DNA of 64,000 nt from UBA1431 sp002329665 (GCA_040772545.1 JAXGXY010000001.1:868001-932000); one strand, 5' to 3'. Counted from the first letter of the stretch, positions 42,097 through 53,337 are shown. The notes: generated by a model not told the origin, from the letters alone. Program-made: numbers and translations.

Positions 42097-42765
42097 ATGA
42101 AGAAAGCGCTTTTGTTGATGGCGAGCCCGCGGGCCGGATGGTCGGACGGGGCGGCCGAAACGCTTGCTGAAATCCTTGCGGAAAAAGGCTTGGAAGTGAG
42201 GACGGCGGCGGTGCGGGAAGAGGAGATCGGCTATTGCCGGGGCTGCGGCGCGTGCATGGGCAGAGGCGAAAAAGCCTGCCCCATGTCCGGCGACGGCGCG
42301 CAAAGGCTTTTGTCGGAAATGCTCTGGGCCGACGGCGTCGTGATCCTGACGCCCAATTACGCCCTCCAGGTGCCCGCCCTCCTGAAAAACCTGCTGGACA
42401 GGCTCTCGTTCGTGTTTCACCGGCCGCGCTTCTTCGGGCGCGTTTTCATGCCGATTATCGCGCAGGGGATATACGGCGGCAGGGGCGTTCATAAGTATCT
42501 TAACGATACGATGGAGTTCTGGGGCTTCAGCCCCGTGAAGGGCGCCGTGCTCCAGGGCGCGCTGTATCCGAACGAAAAACTGTCCGCCGAAGCGGCAGGC
42601 AAAAACCGGGAGAAGCTCGGCGCGGCGGCCGGCCGGTTCGTGGATGCGCTGAATAGCGAGAGGCCCAAAAAGCCTTCTTTCTTCCGGCTCATGATCTTCA
42701 GGACGACGCGTTCGTCCATGAAGCATTTCGAGGACGCGCTGGAGCCGGACCGCGCCTATTTTTAA
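42097..42765 (+). CDS. NADPH-dependent FMN reductase-like flavoprotein, probably frameshifted near its end
   Basis: 222 residues as read. A flavodoxin-like fold: LLMASPRAGWSDGAAETL (phosphate loop for FMN, residues 6-23), CRGCGACMGRGEKAC (cysteine cluster, near 48-62, as in iron-sulfur flavoproteins), LTPNYALQVPALLKNLLDR, and MPIIAQGIYG. The frame stops at 42763 in a run of five T. Leaving out one T continues the frame for 50 codons to a TGA at 42914-42916, which overlaps the next gene's GTG start by four bases. So the gene probably extends to 42916, either through a real frameshift mutation or a sequencing slip. It heads a redox cluster with a radical SAM protein. Confidence 0.82.
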   Translation: MKKALLLMASPRAGWSDGAAETLAEILAEKGLEVRTAAVREEEIGYCRGCGACMGRGEKACPMSGDGAQRLLSEMLWADGVVILTPNYALQVPALLKNLLDRLSFVFHRPRFFGRVFMPIIAQGIYGGRGVHKYLNDTMEFWGFSPVKGAVLQGALYPNEKLSAEAAGKNREKLGAAAGRFVDALNSERPKKPSFFRLMIFRTTRSSMKHFEDALEPDRAYF

Positions 42766-42916
42766 GGAGCGCGGCTGGTTCGACTCCCCGTATTACTATC
42801 CCGTCGCGCTCGGGCCCCACAAGCGGCTTTTCGGCGCGCTCGCGGATGCCTACGTCAGGCGGGCGGCGAAGAAGAACGCGCGCAGGATTCTCGAACAGAC
42901 AAATAATCTGAGGTGA
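42764..42916 (+). other. Out-of-frame continuation of the flavoprotein gene
   Basis: Read in the +1 frame from AAG 42764, this stretch encodes KERGWFDSPYYYPVALG, then HKRLFGALADAYVRRAAKKNARRIL and ends NNLR-stop at 42914-42916. Composition and codon use match coding sequence. The Y/F-K-GW segment is the usual end of this flavoprotein family. The stop overlaps the GTG of the radical SAM gene, a translational-coupling arrangement that random sequence would rarely give. Confidence 0.7.
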
Positions 42917-43992
42917 AGCGTTTGATCGACATCACGCGGCATATGAAAGCGTCGATAGGGGAGCTGATCTCGGGCGCGGCAAAAGCCGCCGGCAGGAACC
43001 CGAGGGAGCTGCTCTTCCTGGCGCGGTTTGGAAAGACCCATAAAAAAGCGTCGGGCATCAGGGACGAATACGAAGCGGGAGGGATGCACGTCCCGCCGTT
43101 TCTCATCGCGAGCGTCGCCAGGGACTGCAACCTCAGGTGCGCGGGCTGCTACGCGGCTGTCAACCAGGCCTGCGCTCCGAAGGCCGGCCAGCTCCCGGCC
43201 GAACGCTGGGACGCGATCTTCAAAGAGGCCGCGAAGATCGGCGTGAGCTTCATACTGCTCGCGGGCGGCGAGCCGCTCATGCGCCCGGACGTGCTGCGGC
43301 TTGCGGCGGGGCACGAAGACATCGTCTTCCCCGTCTTCACCAACGGGACGCTGATCGACGGCGACTGGGCGCGGATTTTTTGCAGGCACCGCAACCTCGT
43401 GCCGGTGCTGAGCATCGAGGGGGACCGCGAGGCGACCGACGCGCGAAGGGGCGAAGGCGTGTTTGACAAGCTCCTGGCCGCGATGGATAGGCTTCGCAAA
43501 AAGCGCGTCTTCTTCGGGGCGTCCGTCACCGTCACCGCCAAAAACGTCGCCGAGGTCACCGGCGCGCCCTTCGTTTCGTTCCTCGAAGAAAACGGCTGCG
43601 GCCTCGCCTTCTATGTGGAATACGTGCCCGTCGACGGGAAGTCAGAAGACCTCGCGCCCACCGACGCGGACAGGGAATACCTCGAAGGACGGCTCGAAAA
43701 GCTCAGGGAAAAACGGCGCATGCTCGCGATCGCTTTCCCCGGGGACGAAAAGCTATTGGGCGGGTGCCTGGCCGCCGGCAGGGGATTCTTCCACATCAAC
43801 CCGAACGGCGACGCGGAACCGTGCCCGTTTTCGCCGTATTCGGACACGAACCTGAGAGACTGCACGCTGCTCGAAGCGCTGCAGTCGCCGCTTTTCAGGA
43901 AACTACGGAGCAGCGAGATACTCAACGCGCAGCACGACGGCGGGTGCGTGCTGTTCGGGCAGGCCGATGCGGTGGAGCGGATGCTGGTCTGA
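42913..43992 (+). CDS. Radical SAM protein with SPASM-like C-terminus
   Basis: 359 residues. The cluster-binding cysteines are C72-x3-C76-x2-C79 (CNLRCAGC), followed by the SAM-binding LLAGGEPLMRPDVL and FTNGTLID segments. The C-terminal part has HINPNGDAEPCPFSPYSDTNLRD and GGCVLFGQ cysteines, like a reduced SPASM auxiliary-cluster region. The substrate is unknown; peptide or cofactor modification is common in this group. The GTG start overlaps the stop of the frame-corrected flavoprotein gene, so electron supply by that flavoprotein is plausible. Confidence 0.85.
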   Translation: MKRLIDITRHMKASIGELISGAAKAAGRNPRELLFLARFGKTHKKASGIRDEYEAGGMHVPPFLIASVARDCNLRCAGCYAAVNQACAPKAGQLPAERWDAIFKEAAKIGVSFILLAGGEPLMRPDVLRLAAGHEDIVFPVFTNGTLIDGDWARIFCRHRNLVPVLSIEGDREATDARRGEGVFDKLLAAMDRLRKKRVFFGASVTVTAKNVAEVTGAPFVSFLEENGCGLAFYVEYVPVDGKSEDLAPTDADREYLEGRLEKLREKRRMLAIAFPGDEKLLGGCLAAGRGFFHINPNGDAEPCPFSPYSDTNLRDCTLLEALQSPLFRKLRSSEILNAQHDGGCVLFGQADAVERMLV

Positions 43993-44022
43993 CGGCCGTT
44001 TCTGCAAAAGGGGGTTTTACCG

Positions 44023-44532
44023 ATGAAGGACGGTCTTACGACGGCCGGATACTGCGGCCTTTTCTGCGAAAGCTGCGCGGCGTACATCGGCACGACGCAG
44101 GAACCCGAACGCCTCGGGCAGATGGCGAAAAGATTCGGCAGGACCGCGGAGGAAATCCGTTGCAGGGGCTGCGCTCGGACACGCTCTCGTTCTATTGCGC
44201 TCTGCGCGATGAAAAGCTGCATCGAGAAAAAGGGCCTTGATTTCTGCAGCGAGTGCGGGGACTATCCGTGCGGCGCGCTCAGGGACTTCCAGGCGCAGGC
44301 GCCGCACCGTCTCGAACTGTTCGAGTCGCTCGAATACGTGAAGGCGCACGGGGTGGAGCGCTGGCGCGAAAAAATGGAACGGAACTACGCGTGCGCGGAA
44401 TGCGGGACGCTCAACGCCGTGTACCAGTCTTCCTGCAGGCGCTGCGGCGCCGTCCCGCCCAACGAATTCGTCAGGCGAAACGGAAAAATGATCCTGGAAG
44501 CCATGCTCCGCACGGACCCGGGGGCGAAGTGA
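44023..44532 (+). CDS. DUF3795-type cysteine-rich protein
   Basis: 169 residues with thirteen or more cysteines: YCGLFCESCAAYIG, the RCRGCART segment, CSECGDYPCGAL and a final zinc-ribbon-like CAECGTLNAVYQSSCRRCG. The first two parts match DUF3795, a small putative metal-binding family of unknown function, often near redox genes. A ribosome binding site (GGGGG) precedes the ATG. It follows the radical SAM gene after 30 bases and is probably in the same operon. Confidence 0.82.
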   Translation: MKDGLTTAGYCGLFCESCAAYIGTTQEPERLGQMAKRFGRTAEEIRCRGCARTRSRSIALCAMKSCIEKKGLDFCSECGDYPCGALRDFQAQAPHRLELFESLEYVKAHGVERWREKMERNYACAECGTLNAVYQSSCRRCGAVPPNEFVRRNGKMILEAMLRTDPGAK

Positions 44533-44699
44533 CGCCCCTTCGCCGGGAAAGACGGCCTGTGCCGGTTTCGCTTTTCAGGCAGGGCAGAGTATCGTAATGG
44601 ACCGCAAGGCGACCGGGCAGGTATTCAGTTGGACGGAGAGGGAACCAGACAGGCTGAGGGAGAGAGGAACAGGCTCTATGGGGCGAAAGGGTAGCGGGT

Positions 44700-45173
44700 A
44701 TGAAGATAGGCATCATCATCCATTCGCATACGGGGAACACGAACCTCGTCGCAAAAAAGATCAGGGAAGAACTCGAGAAGAGGGGGCACGACGTCGAATT
44801 CCACAGGCTGAAGATCGCCGGCGGCTGGCACCGGGGGATCAGGGAAATACGGTTCGAATCGCCGCCCGACGCGGCGGCCTGCGACGCGCTGGTGCTCGGC
44901 TCGCCGGTGGAGGGCATGGCGCTGTCCCCGGTGATGAAGACCTACCTTAAAAACGTCGGGCCGCTGGAAGGGCAAAGAATCGCCCTGCTGGTCACGCAGC
45001 ATTTCGCGCGCCCGTCGCTCGGCGGAAACCGCGCTGTCCGGCAAATGGAAAAAATCTGCGCGGGCAAAGGCGGCGAAATCTGCGCTTCGGCCATCGTCAA
45101 CTGGACCAACAAGGAACGGGAGCTGCAGATCGCGGAAGCCGTCGAACGCCTGTCCGGCGCGTTCGGCGATTGA
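44700..45173 (+). CDS. Flavodoxin family protein
   Basis: 157 residues. The FMN phosphate loop SHTGNTNLVAKKI is at residues 9-21. The second flavin loop is at GSPVEGMALSPVMKTYL (near 68-84). It probably carries electrons for the nearby radical SAM enzyme, but it lies 167 bases after the previous gene and may be separately expressed. A terminator follows at 45257. I cannot name a specific partner. The start ATG 44700 follows GGGG-rich sequence; the gap 44533-44699 shows no gene. Confidence 0.88.
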   Translation: MKIGIIIHSHTGNTNLVAKKIREELEKRGHDVEFHRLKIAGGWHRGIREIRFESPPDAAACDALVLGSPVEGMALSPVMKTYLKNVGPLEGQRIALLVTQHFARPSLGGNRAVRQMEKICAGKGGEICASAIVNWTNKERELQIAEAVERLSGAFGD

Positions 45174-45256
45174 CTGTCCGGGCGTGATTTGGATGAAAGG
45201 TCCCACGCACGAACTTACGCGATGACCAGAAAGAGAAGCCCATAATAATACTTATT

Positions 45257-45293
45257 ATGGCGCCGCCGCATGCGCATGGGCGGCGCCATTTTA
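45257..45293 (+). terminator. Terminator after the flavodoxin gene
   Basis: ATGGCGCCGCC (45257-45267) pairs perfectly with GGCGGCGCCAT (45279-45289), followed by TTTATT. Confidence 0.88.
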
Positions 45294-45699
45294 TTCGCCG
45301 GAACGCATATATTTGACGCCGCGGTTTCTGGCCCATTACGCATATCTGTCCAACATTGCCGCAAAAAACCGCCGCCACATATCGTTAAAATATTAACATA
45401 GCCGGGGGCGGAATTCTGAATAATCCGGATGAATAATATGCATTATATTGGGCGCCCGTGCTAAAGCAGAGCAGGCGCATGCCTTACCCTTGAAAGCGAC
45501 GGCCGGAACCGGCCTCCGTCGTTTGCCACCGGATAAATATGTAAATGTGATGGAAATGTTATCAGAGCACGCAAAAAGGCGCGGAATTTACCGTTAATTG
45601 CCCGCAAATTTTGTGAAACTTTCATTAATCTATAACAATTCGTTGCTAGACTGAAACCGGGTCCACATCCGCGCAAACGAATCAGGGAGGTATGATGAT
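45294..45699 (+). other. Non-coding gap before the hydrogenase operon
   Basis: A stretch with lower G+C than the flanking genes and no credible frame. TATAAC at 45631-45636 is a possible -10 box for the operon. TTGTGAA (45611-45617) looks like half a Rex-type site, but the other half is poor. AGGGAGG at 45684 precedes the first gene. Confidence 0.5.
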
Positions 45700-46197
45700 A
45701 TGGGCGCAGATATCGACAAATGCACCTGTTGCAGGCAGGAAGACCGGCATAAGTACGAAGAAATCGCAAACATTATCGACCTTTACAGGGATAAGGAGGG
45801 CTGCCTTATCCAGATCCTTCATCTCGCGCAGGAAATCTACGGATACTTGCCTCTCGAATTGCAGCAATTCATCGCGCGCAGGCTCGGCGTGCCCCTTTCC
45901 GAGGTTTCCGGCGTCGTTTCCTTCTACTCCTTCTTCTCGACAACGGTCCGGGGGGAACACACCATCCGGGTGTGCATGGGCACCTCCTGCTATGTCAGGG
46001 GCGGAAAGAAAATAGTGGAACGTTTGCAGGAGATGTTGGACGTCGGGATAGGCGAAACGACGGAGGACGGAAAATTCACGTTCGAGATCGCCCGCTGCAT
46101 CGGCGCGTGCGGGCTGTCACCCGCGATGATGATCGACGACGTCGTCTACAAGCAGGTGAACGTGAACAAGCTCGACAGCATCCTGTCCAAGTATTAA
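45700..46197 (+). CDS. hydC: NuoE-like [2Fe-2S] subunit of a bifurcating [FeFe]-hydrogenase
   Basis: 165 residues, thioredoxin-like ferredoxin. The 2Fe-2S ligands are C92 and C97 (CMGTSC) and C133 and C137 (CIGACG). An extra cysteine group (CTCC, residues 8-11) precedes the domain. The gene is first in a three-gene operon with a NuoF-GltD fusion and HydA, the order seen for NADH-dependent electron-bifurcating hydrogenases (HydABC/Hnd). In such complexes this subunit supports the flavin subunit. It is a cytoplasmic protein. ATG 45700 follows AGGGAGG. Confidence 0.92.
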   Translation: MGADIDKCTCCRQEDRHKYEEIANIIDLYRDKEGCLIQILHLAQEIYGYLPLELQQFIARRLGVPLSEVSGVVSFYSFFSTTVRGEHTIRVCMGTSCYVRGGKKIVERLQEMLDVGIGETTEDGKFTFEIARCIGACGLSPAMMIDDVVYKQVNVNKLDSILSKY

Positions 46198-46213
46198 AGG
46201 TGGTGAAAAGCGC

Positions 46214-49309
<3,096 letters not shown>

Positions 49310-49318
49310 GTGAAAGCA

Positions 49319-51331
49319 ATGACGAACATCACGATAAACGGCAGGAAAATTTCGGTTAAGGACGGACTGACCATACTGCAGGCGGCCAAGGCCAACGGCA
49401 TAACCATACCGACCCTATGCTACCTCGAAAACGTCCACAAGCTCGGTTCATGCAGAATCTGCGTCGTCGAGGTGGAAGGCGCGAGGACGCTTATGCCTTC
49501 CTGCATGACGGTGGTCTCCGAGGGCATGGTGATCCACACCAACTCGGACAGGGTACGCAGGGCGCGCAAGGTGCTTTACGAACTGCTGCTCTCCGACCAT
49601 TCCAAGGAGTGCCTGAGTTGCAAGCGCAACCAGAGCTGCGAACTCCAGGAACTCGGCAAGACCCTCGGCGTGGAATCGACCCGCTTCGAGGGGGAGAGGG
49701 CCGAATGCGTCATCGACGCTTCGGTCGCGATCACCCGCGACATGTCCAAATGCATCCTGTGCAGGAGGTGCGTGACCGCCTGCAACGAGATTCAGGGCTT
49801 CGGGATCATCAACCCCCAGAACAGGGGATTTGACACAGTGATAAGCCCGGCGATGGACCTGCCCCTCGGCGAAGTGAACTGCGCCTTCTGCGGGCAGTGC
49901 ACGGTCGTGTGCCCGGTCGGCGCGCTCAAGGAGACCGATTCGGTCCAGAAGGTCTGGGACGCGATCAACAACCCGAAAAAGCGCGTCGTGGTTCAGACGG
50001 CGCCAGCGATCCGCGTCGCAATCGGCGAGGAGTTCGGGTACGAACCCGGCGCGAGGGTGACGGGGAAGCTGGCCGCCGCGCTGCACGCGCTGGGCTTCGA
50101 CGACGTGTTCGACACGAACTTCGCCGCGGACCTGACCATACTGGAAGAAGGGACGGAGTTTCTCACTCGGGTGAGGGAGGCGCTGACCGGCGGCGGCGCC
50201 ACGCTCCCGATGATCACGAGCTGCAGCCCGGGCTGGGTCAAATACGTGGAGCACACCTACCCCGACAGGCTCGACCATATTTCAACCTGCAAATCGCCGC
50301 ACACCATGCTGGGCGCGCTGGTGAAATCCTACTACGCGGGGAAGATCAAGGTGGACCCGACGCATATCTACGTGGTCTCGGTGATGCCCTGTACCGCCAA
50401 GAAATGCGAGATAGAACGCGCCGAGATGAAAAACGGCAGCCTGCCCAACGTCGACGCTGTGCTGACCACCAGGGAACTCGCGGCGATGATAAAGGAGATG
50501 GGCATCGACTTTTGGAACCTCGATGACATGGAATACGACAACCCGCTGGGCCTGTCCACCGGGGCAGCGGACATATTCGGGGTAACGGGCGGCGTGATGG
50601 AGGCCGCGCTTCGCACCGTGTACGAGATCGTTACCGGGCGCGAGCTGCCCTTCGACGGGCTGCACGTGACGCCGATCGTCGGGCTCGAGAGCGTGAAGGA
50701 AGCGGCCCTCACCATCGAAGACCCGACGGACGATTATAAGTTCCTCGACGGCGTAACCGTGCGGGTGGCGGTGACGAGCGGCCTTCGGGGCGCGAACCAG
50801 CTGATGGACCAGCTCGAAAAAGGCGAATCCCCCTACCACTTCATTGAGGTCATGGGGTGCCCCGGCGGATGCATCATGGGCGGCGGTCAGCCGCGATCGG
50901 ACGACCCGGACGTGCGGACCAAACGCCTGAGAGGCATCTACACCGAAGACGAGAGCAAGGTGCTCAGGAAATCGCACGAGAACCCGTACATCACCGCGAT
51001 CTACAAGGATTACCTCGGCCACCCGAACAGCCACAAGGCGCACGAACTCCTGCATACGCACTACGTCCCCCGCGGGCGGTTTAACGAGATGACCGAGGAA
51101 AGGTTCTCGGTGAGCCACGTGCGCAAGACCCCGGTCGCCAAGCCCGCGCGCGAGCCGACCGTGGTGAAACCGCAACCGGAACCCAGGCGCGAACGCGAAG
51201 AGCTCGAATCGGTCCGGCTGCTCGCGCTCGAAGCCGATAACGCGAGGCTCAAGAGCGAACTCTCTGACCTGCTGGAGACCGTCGACATCCTCAAACAGGT
51301 CGTATCGGATTACACGAACAAACAGAAGTGA
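49319..51331 (+). CDS. hydA: [FeFe]-hydrogenase catalytic subunit with C-terminal coiled-coil tail
   Basis: 670 residues. [2Fe-2S]: C34, C45, C48, C62. His-ligated cluster: H94, C98, C101, C107. Two [4Fe-4S]: C145-C155 and C188-C198. H-cluster motifs: TSCSPGW (300-306), MPCTAKKCE (356-364), and GCPGGCIMGGGQP (513-525). The first has Ser where monomeric enzymes have the second Cys, and an extra Cys in STCKSP (322-327); I believe the trimeric bifurcating enzymes share this. A small-subunit-like domain runs to about 585, then ~85 extra residues: a P/V/K-rich linker and a heptad coil (625-665). ATG 49319 has AGGTGA upstream; GTG 49310 is possible. Last gene of the operon. Confidence 0.95.
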   Translation: MTNITINGRKISVKDGLTILQAAKANGITIPTLCYLENVHKLGSCRICVVEVEGARTLMPSCMTVVSEGMVIHTNSDRVRRARKVLYELLLSDHSKECLSCKRNQSCELQELGKTLGVESTRFEGERAECVIDASVAITRDMSKCILCRRCVTACNEIQGFGIINPQNRGFDTVISPAMDLPLGEVNCAFCGQCTVVCPVGALKETDSVQKVWDAINNPKKRVVVQTAPAIRVAIGEEFGYEPGARVTGKLAAALHALGFDDVFDTNFAADLTILEEGTEFLTRVREALTGGGATLPMITSCSPGWVKYVEHTYPDRLDHISTCKSPHTMLGALVKSYYAGKIKVDPTHIYVVSVMPCTAKKCEIERAEMKNGSLPNVDAVLTTRELAAMIKEMGIDFWNLDDMEYDNPLGLSTGAADIFGVTGGVMEAALRTVYEIVTGRELPFDGLHVTPIVGLESVKEAALTIEDPTDDYKFLDGVTVRVAVTSGLRGANQLMDQLEKGESPYHFIEVMGCPGGCIMGGGQPRSDDPDVRTKRLRGIYTEDESKVLRKSHENPYITAIYKDYLGHPNSHKAHELLHTHYVPRGRFNEMTEERFSVSHVRKTPVAKPAREPTVVKPQPEPRREREELESVRLLALEADNARLKSELSDLLETVDILKQVVSDYTNKQK

Positions 51332-51344
51332 ACGCAATTTGGAT

Positions 51345-51376
51345 GCCGCCGCAAGCTTTTGTTTGCGGCGGCTTTT
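51345..51376 (+). terminator. Terminator of the hydrogenase operon
   Basis: GCCGCCGCAA (51345-51354) pairs perfectly with TTGCGGCGGC (51363-51372), followed by TTTT. The gap 51377-51576 shows no gene. Confidence 0.85.
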
Positions 51377-51576
51377 CCTGTCGGCTGAAACGGCGCCCCC
51401 GGCGCCGTTTCCTTGCTGTGCCCTTTGGGAGCAGCGGAGGTTGCACGAAAAAAAAGGTGCGTTGCACGTACCCCGAAAAAATTATTTTCGGCGCCCGCAG
51501 GAGCGCATTTTTATGGATTTTTCGAGGGATTCCCACCATATGCTGCATCAGAGGGGGGCGAATATCCATAAATCCG

Positions 51577-51605
51577 TTTAAATTCTTGCGGTTATAAAAT
51601 ATAAT
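51577..51605 (+). promoter_or_regulatory. Promoter of the response regulator gene
   Basis: TATAAT at 51600-51605, with a weak TTTAAA 17 bases upstream (51577-51582). Confidence 0.55.
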
Positions 51606-51632
51606 AGGGATACAGGATGGGGGGCTTGAGGT

Positions 51633-52310
51633 ATGGACGGCGTCAGGCTGCTGATCGTCGACGGCGACGAATCCGTCAGGAGCGTCATAAAGGAAAAAGC
51701 GGCTGCGGAAGGCTTCGCCTGCGACGAGGCGGCCGACGGCATCGCCGCCATCAAACTCTTCAGGCGGTACGACTACAGCCTCATCCTCCTCGATACAGAA
51801 CTGCCGCAGCTCGACGGCCGCAACGTCTGCCGTCAGATCAGGAAGGTCTCCGACACTCCGATCATCATCGTGAGCGCCCGAAGCAGCGAAGAGGACAGGC
51901 TGACGGGCTTCGATCTCGGGGCCGACGACTATGTGCTCAAACCGTTTTCGACCTGCGAGCTGATGGCCCGCGTCAAGGTGTTCCTCAGGCGCAGCGGGGG
52001 GATCGGCAGGGCGGTGCCGCGCAAGATCTCCTTCAGCGGCCTGTTCATAGACACCGTATCCCGCTCCGTCTACGTCGACGACAGGCTCGTGCAACTCACC
52101 CCGAAGGAATACGACCTCCTGTTCTTCCTCTCTCAGAACCCGAACGAAGCGTTCTCGCGGGACGTCCTGCTCAACGAGGTATGGGGGTACGACTTCGCCG
52201 GTTCCGACAGGACGGTGGACACGCATATCAAGACCCTCAGGGAGAACATCAAGCCGTATGACGGCTACATCATGACCGTCTGGGGGTTCGGATACAAATT
52301 CGTCATCTGA
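51633..52310 (+). CDS. OmpR/PhoB-type response regulator, no kinase nearby
   Basis: 225 residues. A receiver domain (1-118) with the phosphorylated D54 in LILLDTELP, acidic D10 and D12, and the KPFS lysine. A winged-helix DNA-binding domain (~130-225) ends in YDGYIMTVWGFGYKFVI, with the RTVDTHIKTLRENI recognition helix. No histidine kinase gene lies next to it, so it is an orphan in this window and its signal is unknown. The DNA-binding part is typical of cell-envelope or phosphate regulators. It is followed by a hairpin and the tRNA-Ser region. Confidence 0.93.
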   Translation: MDGVRLLIVDGDESVRSVIKEKAAAEGFACDEAADGIAAIKLFRRYDYSLILLDTELPQLDGRNVCRQIRKVSDTPIIIVSARSSEEDRLTGFDLGADDYVLKPFSTCELMARVKVFLRRSGGIGRAVPRKISFSGLFIDTVSRSVYVDDRLVQLTPKEYDLLFFLSQNPNEAFSRDVLLNEVWGYDFAGSDRTVDTHIKTLRENIKPYDGYIMTVWGFGYKFVI

Positions 52311-52396
52311 TACCTTGCACCGGCAAAATGCGTCAGTATTACTATCAGGCCTGGCAAAACGCAATTCATACCCCGGGCCCGCGTGGAGAAAAACGC

Positions 52397-52427
52397 AACC
52401 CCCGCAGACGCGCTGTCTGCGGGGGTT
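52397..52427 (+). terminator. Stem-loop after the response regulator
   Basis: AACCCCCGCAGAC (52397-52409) pairs perfectly with GTCTGCGGGGGTT (52415-52427). The T-run after it is only two bases plus TC, so termination may be weak. Confidence 0.6.
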
Positions 52428-52428
52428 C

Positions 52429-52568
52429 TGGCGGAGAGGGCGGGCATGTGTAGGTCTATTGGCGAACATCGTATTCAACCGTAACTTCTTAGATAAACCA
52501 TGTCTGATTCCGGGCTTTAATTGTGGGTTCTCACCGGCACCCCGGCATAAATAATGCCCCCGATAAAC
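52429..52568 (-). repeat. Degenerate repeat copy A downstream of tRNA-Ser
   Basis: This stretch begins (plus strand) with TGGCGGAGAGGGCGGG, an altered tRNA-Ser 3' end, and ends with a truncated GCCCCCGATAAAC hairpin half. It aligns along its length with copy B (52678-52851): GTCTATTGGCGAAnATCG, the CTGATTnCGGGCTTT core and GTGGGTTCTCACC are shared. No real protein is encoded, though its minus-strand translation looks protein-like. Confidence 0.75.
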
Positions 52569-52617
52569 TGGGCCCCCGCAAAGCGAAGCTTTGTGGGGAA
52601 GAGGAGGAGCGTTACGA

Positions 52618-52652
52618 ACAATCCCTGAATTGAAAAACAATTCAGGGATTGT
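52618..52652. repeat. Perfect inverted repeat between the two copies
   Basis: ACAATCCCTGAATTG (52618-52632), five A, CAATTCAGGGATTGT (52638-52652): a 15-bp stem. A second G-T-containing stem, CCCCGCAAAGC with GCTTTGTGGGG (52574-52598), and a GGAGC/GCTCC pair follow. No strong T-run. Confidence 0.85.
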
Positions 52653-52677
52653 AAGTGGAGCAGAATCCGCTCCGACG

Positions 52678-52851
52678 TGGCAGAGAGGGTGGGATTCGAA
52701 GTCGGTAGCCCGACAGGCATGTACACGTCTATTGGCGAATATCGCATGCATCCGTCTCTTCTTCGATGTACTATATCTGATTTCGGGCTTTTTGTTGTGG
52801 GTTCTCACCCGCACCCTCAGCATAAGTAATGCCCCCGATAAACGGGGGCAT
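52678..52851 (-). repeat. Repeat copy B carrying a duplicated tRNA-Ser 3' end
   Basis: Its first 23 bases, TGGCAGAGAGGGTGGGATTC through GAA (52678-52700), repeat exactly the acceptor and T-arm end of tRNA-Ser at 52858-52880. It then follows copy A and ends in an ATGCCCCCG-N5-CGGGGGCAT hairpin (52829-52851). On the minus strand that hairpin lies just after the tRNA and is a likely terminator for it. The arrangement looks like an att-type duplication at a tRNA gene. Confidence 0.8.
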
Positions 52852-52857
52852 TGCTTC

Positions 52858-52949
52858 TGGCAGAGAGGGTGGGATTCGAACCCACGGACGGGTATCAGCC
52901 GTCACACGATTTCGAGTCGTGCGCCTTCAACCAGCTCAGCCACCTCTCC
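52858..52949 (-). tRNA. tRNA-Ser (anticodon CGA)
   Basis: Cloverleaf on the minus strand: acceptor GGAGAGG against CCTCTCT with a G-T closing pair, discriminator G and encoded CCA. The D-arm is TGGCTGAGCTGG. The anticodon loop is CTCGAAA with anticodon CGA. A long variable arm (GACGGCTGATACCCGTC) identifies a class II tRNA-Ser. T-arm GTGGGTTCGAATCCCAC. It decodes UCG codons, common in high-G+C genomes. Confidence 0.96.
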
Positions 52950-52960
52950 AAGCGACATTG

Positions 52961-52989
52961 ATTGTATCAAAACGGACCATGAAATGCAA
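52961..52989 (-). promoter_or_regulatory. Promoter of tRNA-Ser
   Basis: Minus strand: TTGCAT (52989-52984), a 17-base spacer and TACAAT (52966-52961), start near the tRNA. Confidence 0.75.
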
Positions 52990-53337
52990 GTGGGTCTTTT
53001 AGCCGCATCAGGCCCGCAAACGACCGCCTTCGTCCGATGCATTCACAATGGATGGGGCGGGGGCGGTCCGGCTTTGACGCGTCGAAAAACGCAGGACGCA
53101 TGTCCGAACCGGAAAAACCTTTGGTTCGCGCCGGAACCGCATCTGTCTGCCACAAAAAGGCCGTGATACAATCAAACCGTGAGAACGGGCCGCTTAATAT
53201 AGGCGGCCCGCTGCTTTGTCCGGAAAGAGGGCGGGACGGCTATTCGGGGCAAAAAACAGGCGGTGAGCAGCGGGGCTTGGCCGGGGCAGGCCGCGCGCGA
53301 ACGGGGGCGCGCTTGTTTATTAGGAAGGAGGAGGCGG
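52990..53337. other. Non-coding gap between tRNA-Ser and the lysis genes
   Basis: No credible gene. A CGGGCCGC/GCGGCCCG hairpin (53186-53210) stands out. GGAAGGAGGAGG at 53323 is the ribosome binding site of the next gene. Confidence 0.6.

Noticed and set aside
45611..45628. Rex-binding site before the hydrogenase operon
   Set aside because: Only one half (TTGTGAA) fits; the second half has several mismatches and wrong spacing, so I do not call it.
49319..51331. Loss of an H-cluster cysteine ligand in HydA (TSCSPGW)
   Set aside because: The Ser and the extra Cys in STCKSP are, as far as I recall, common to trimeric bifurcating enzymes, so not evidence of inactivation.
51291..52823. Minus-strand open frame through the tRNA repeat region and response regulator
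   Set aside because: Its translation covers the repeats and the reverse strand of a real gene; a known kind of mis-annotation in gut Clostridia.
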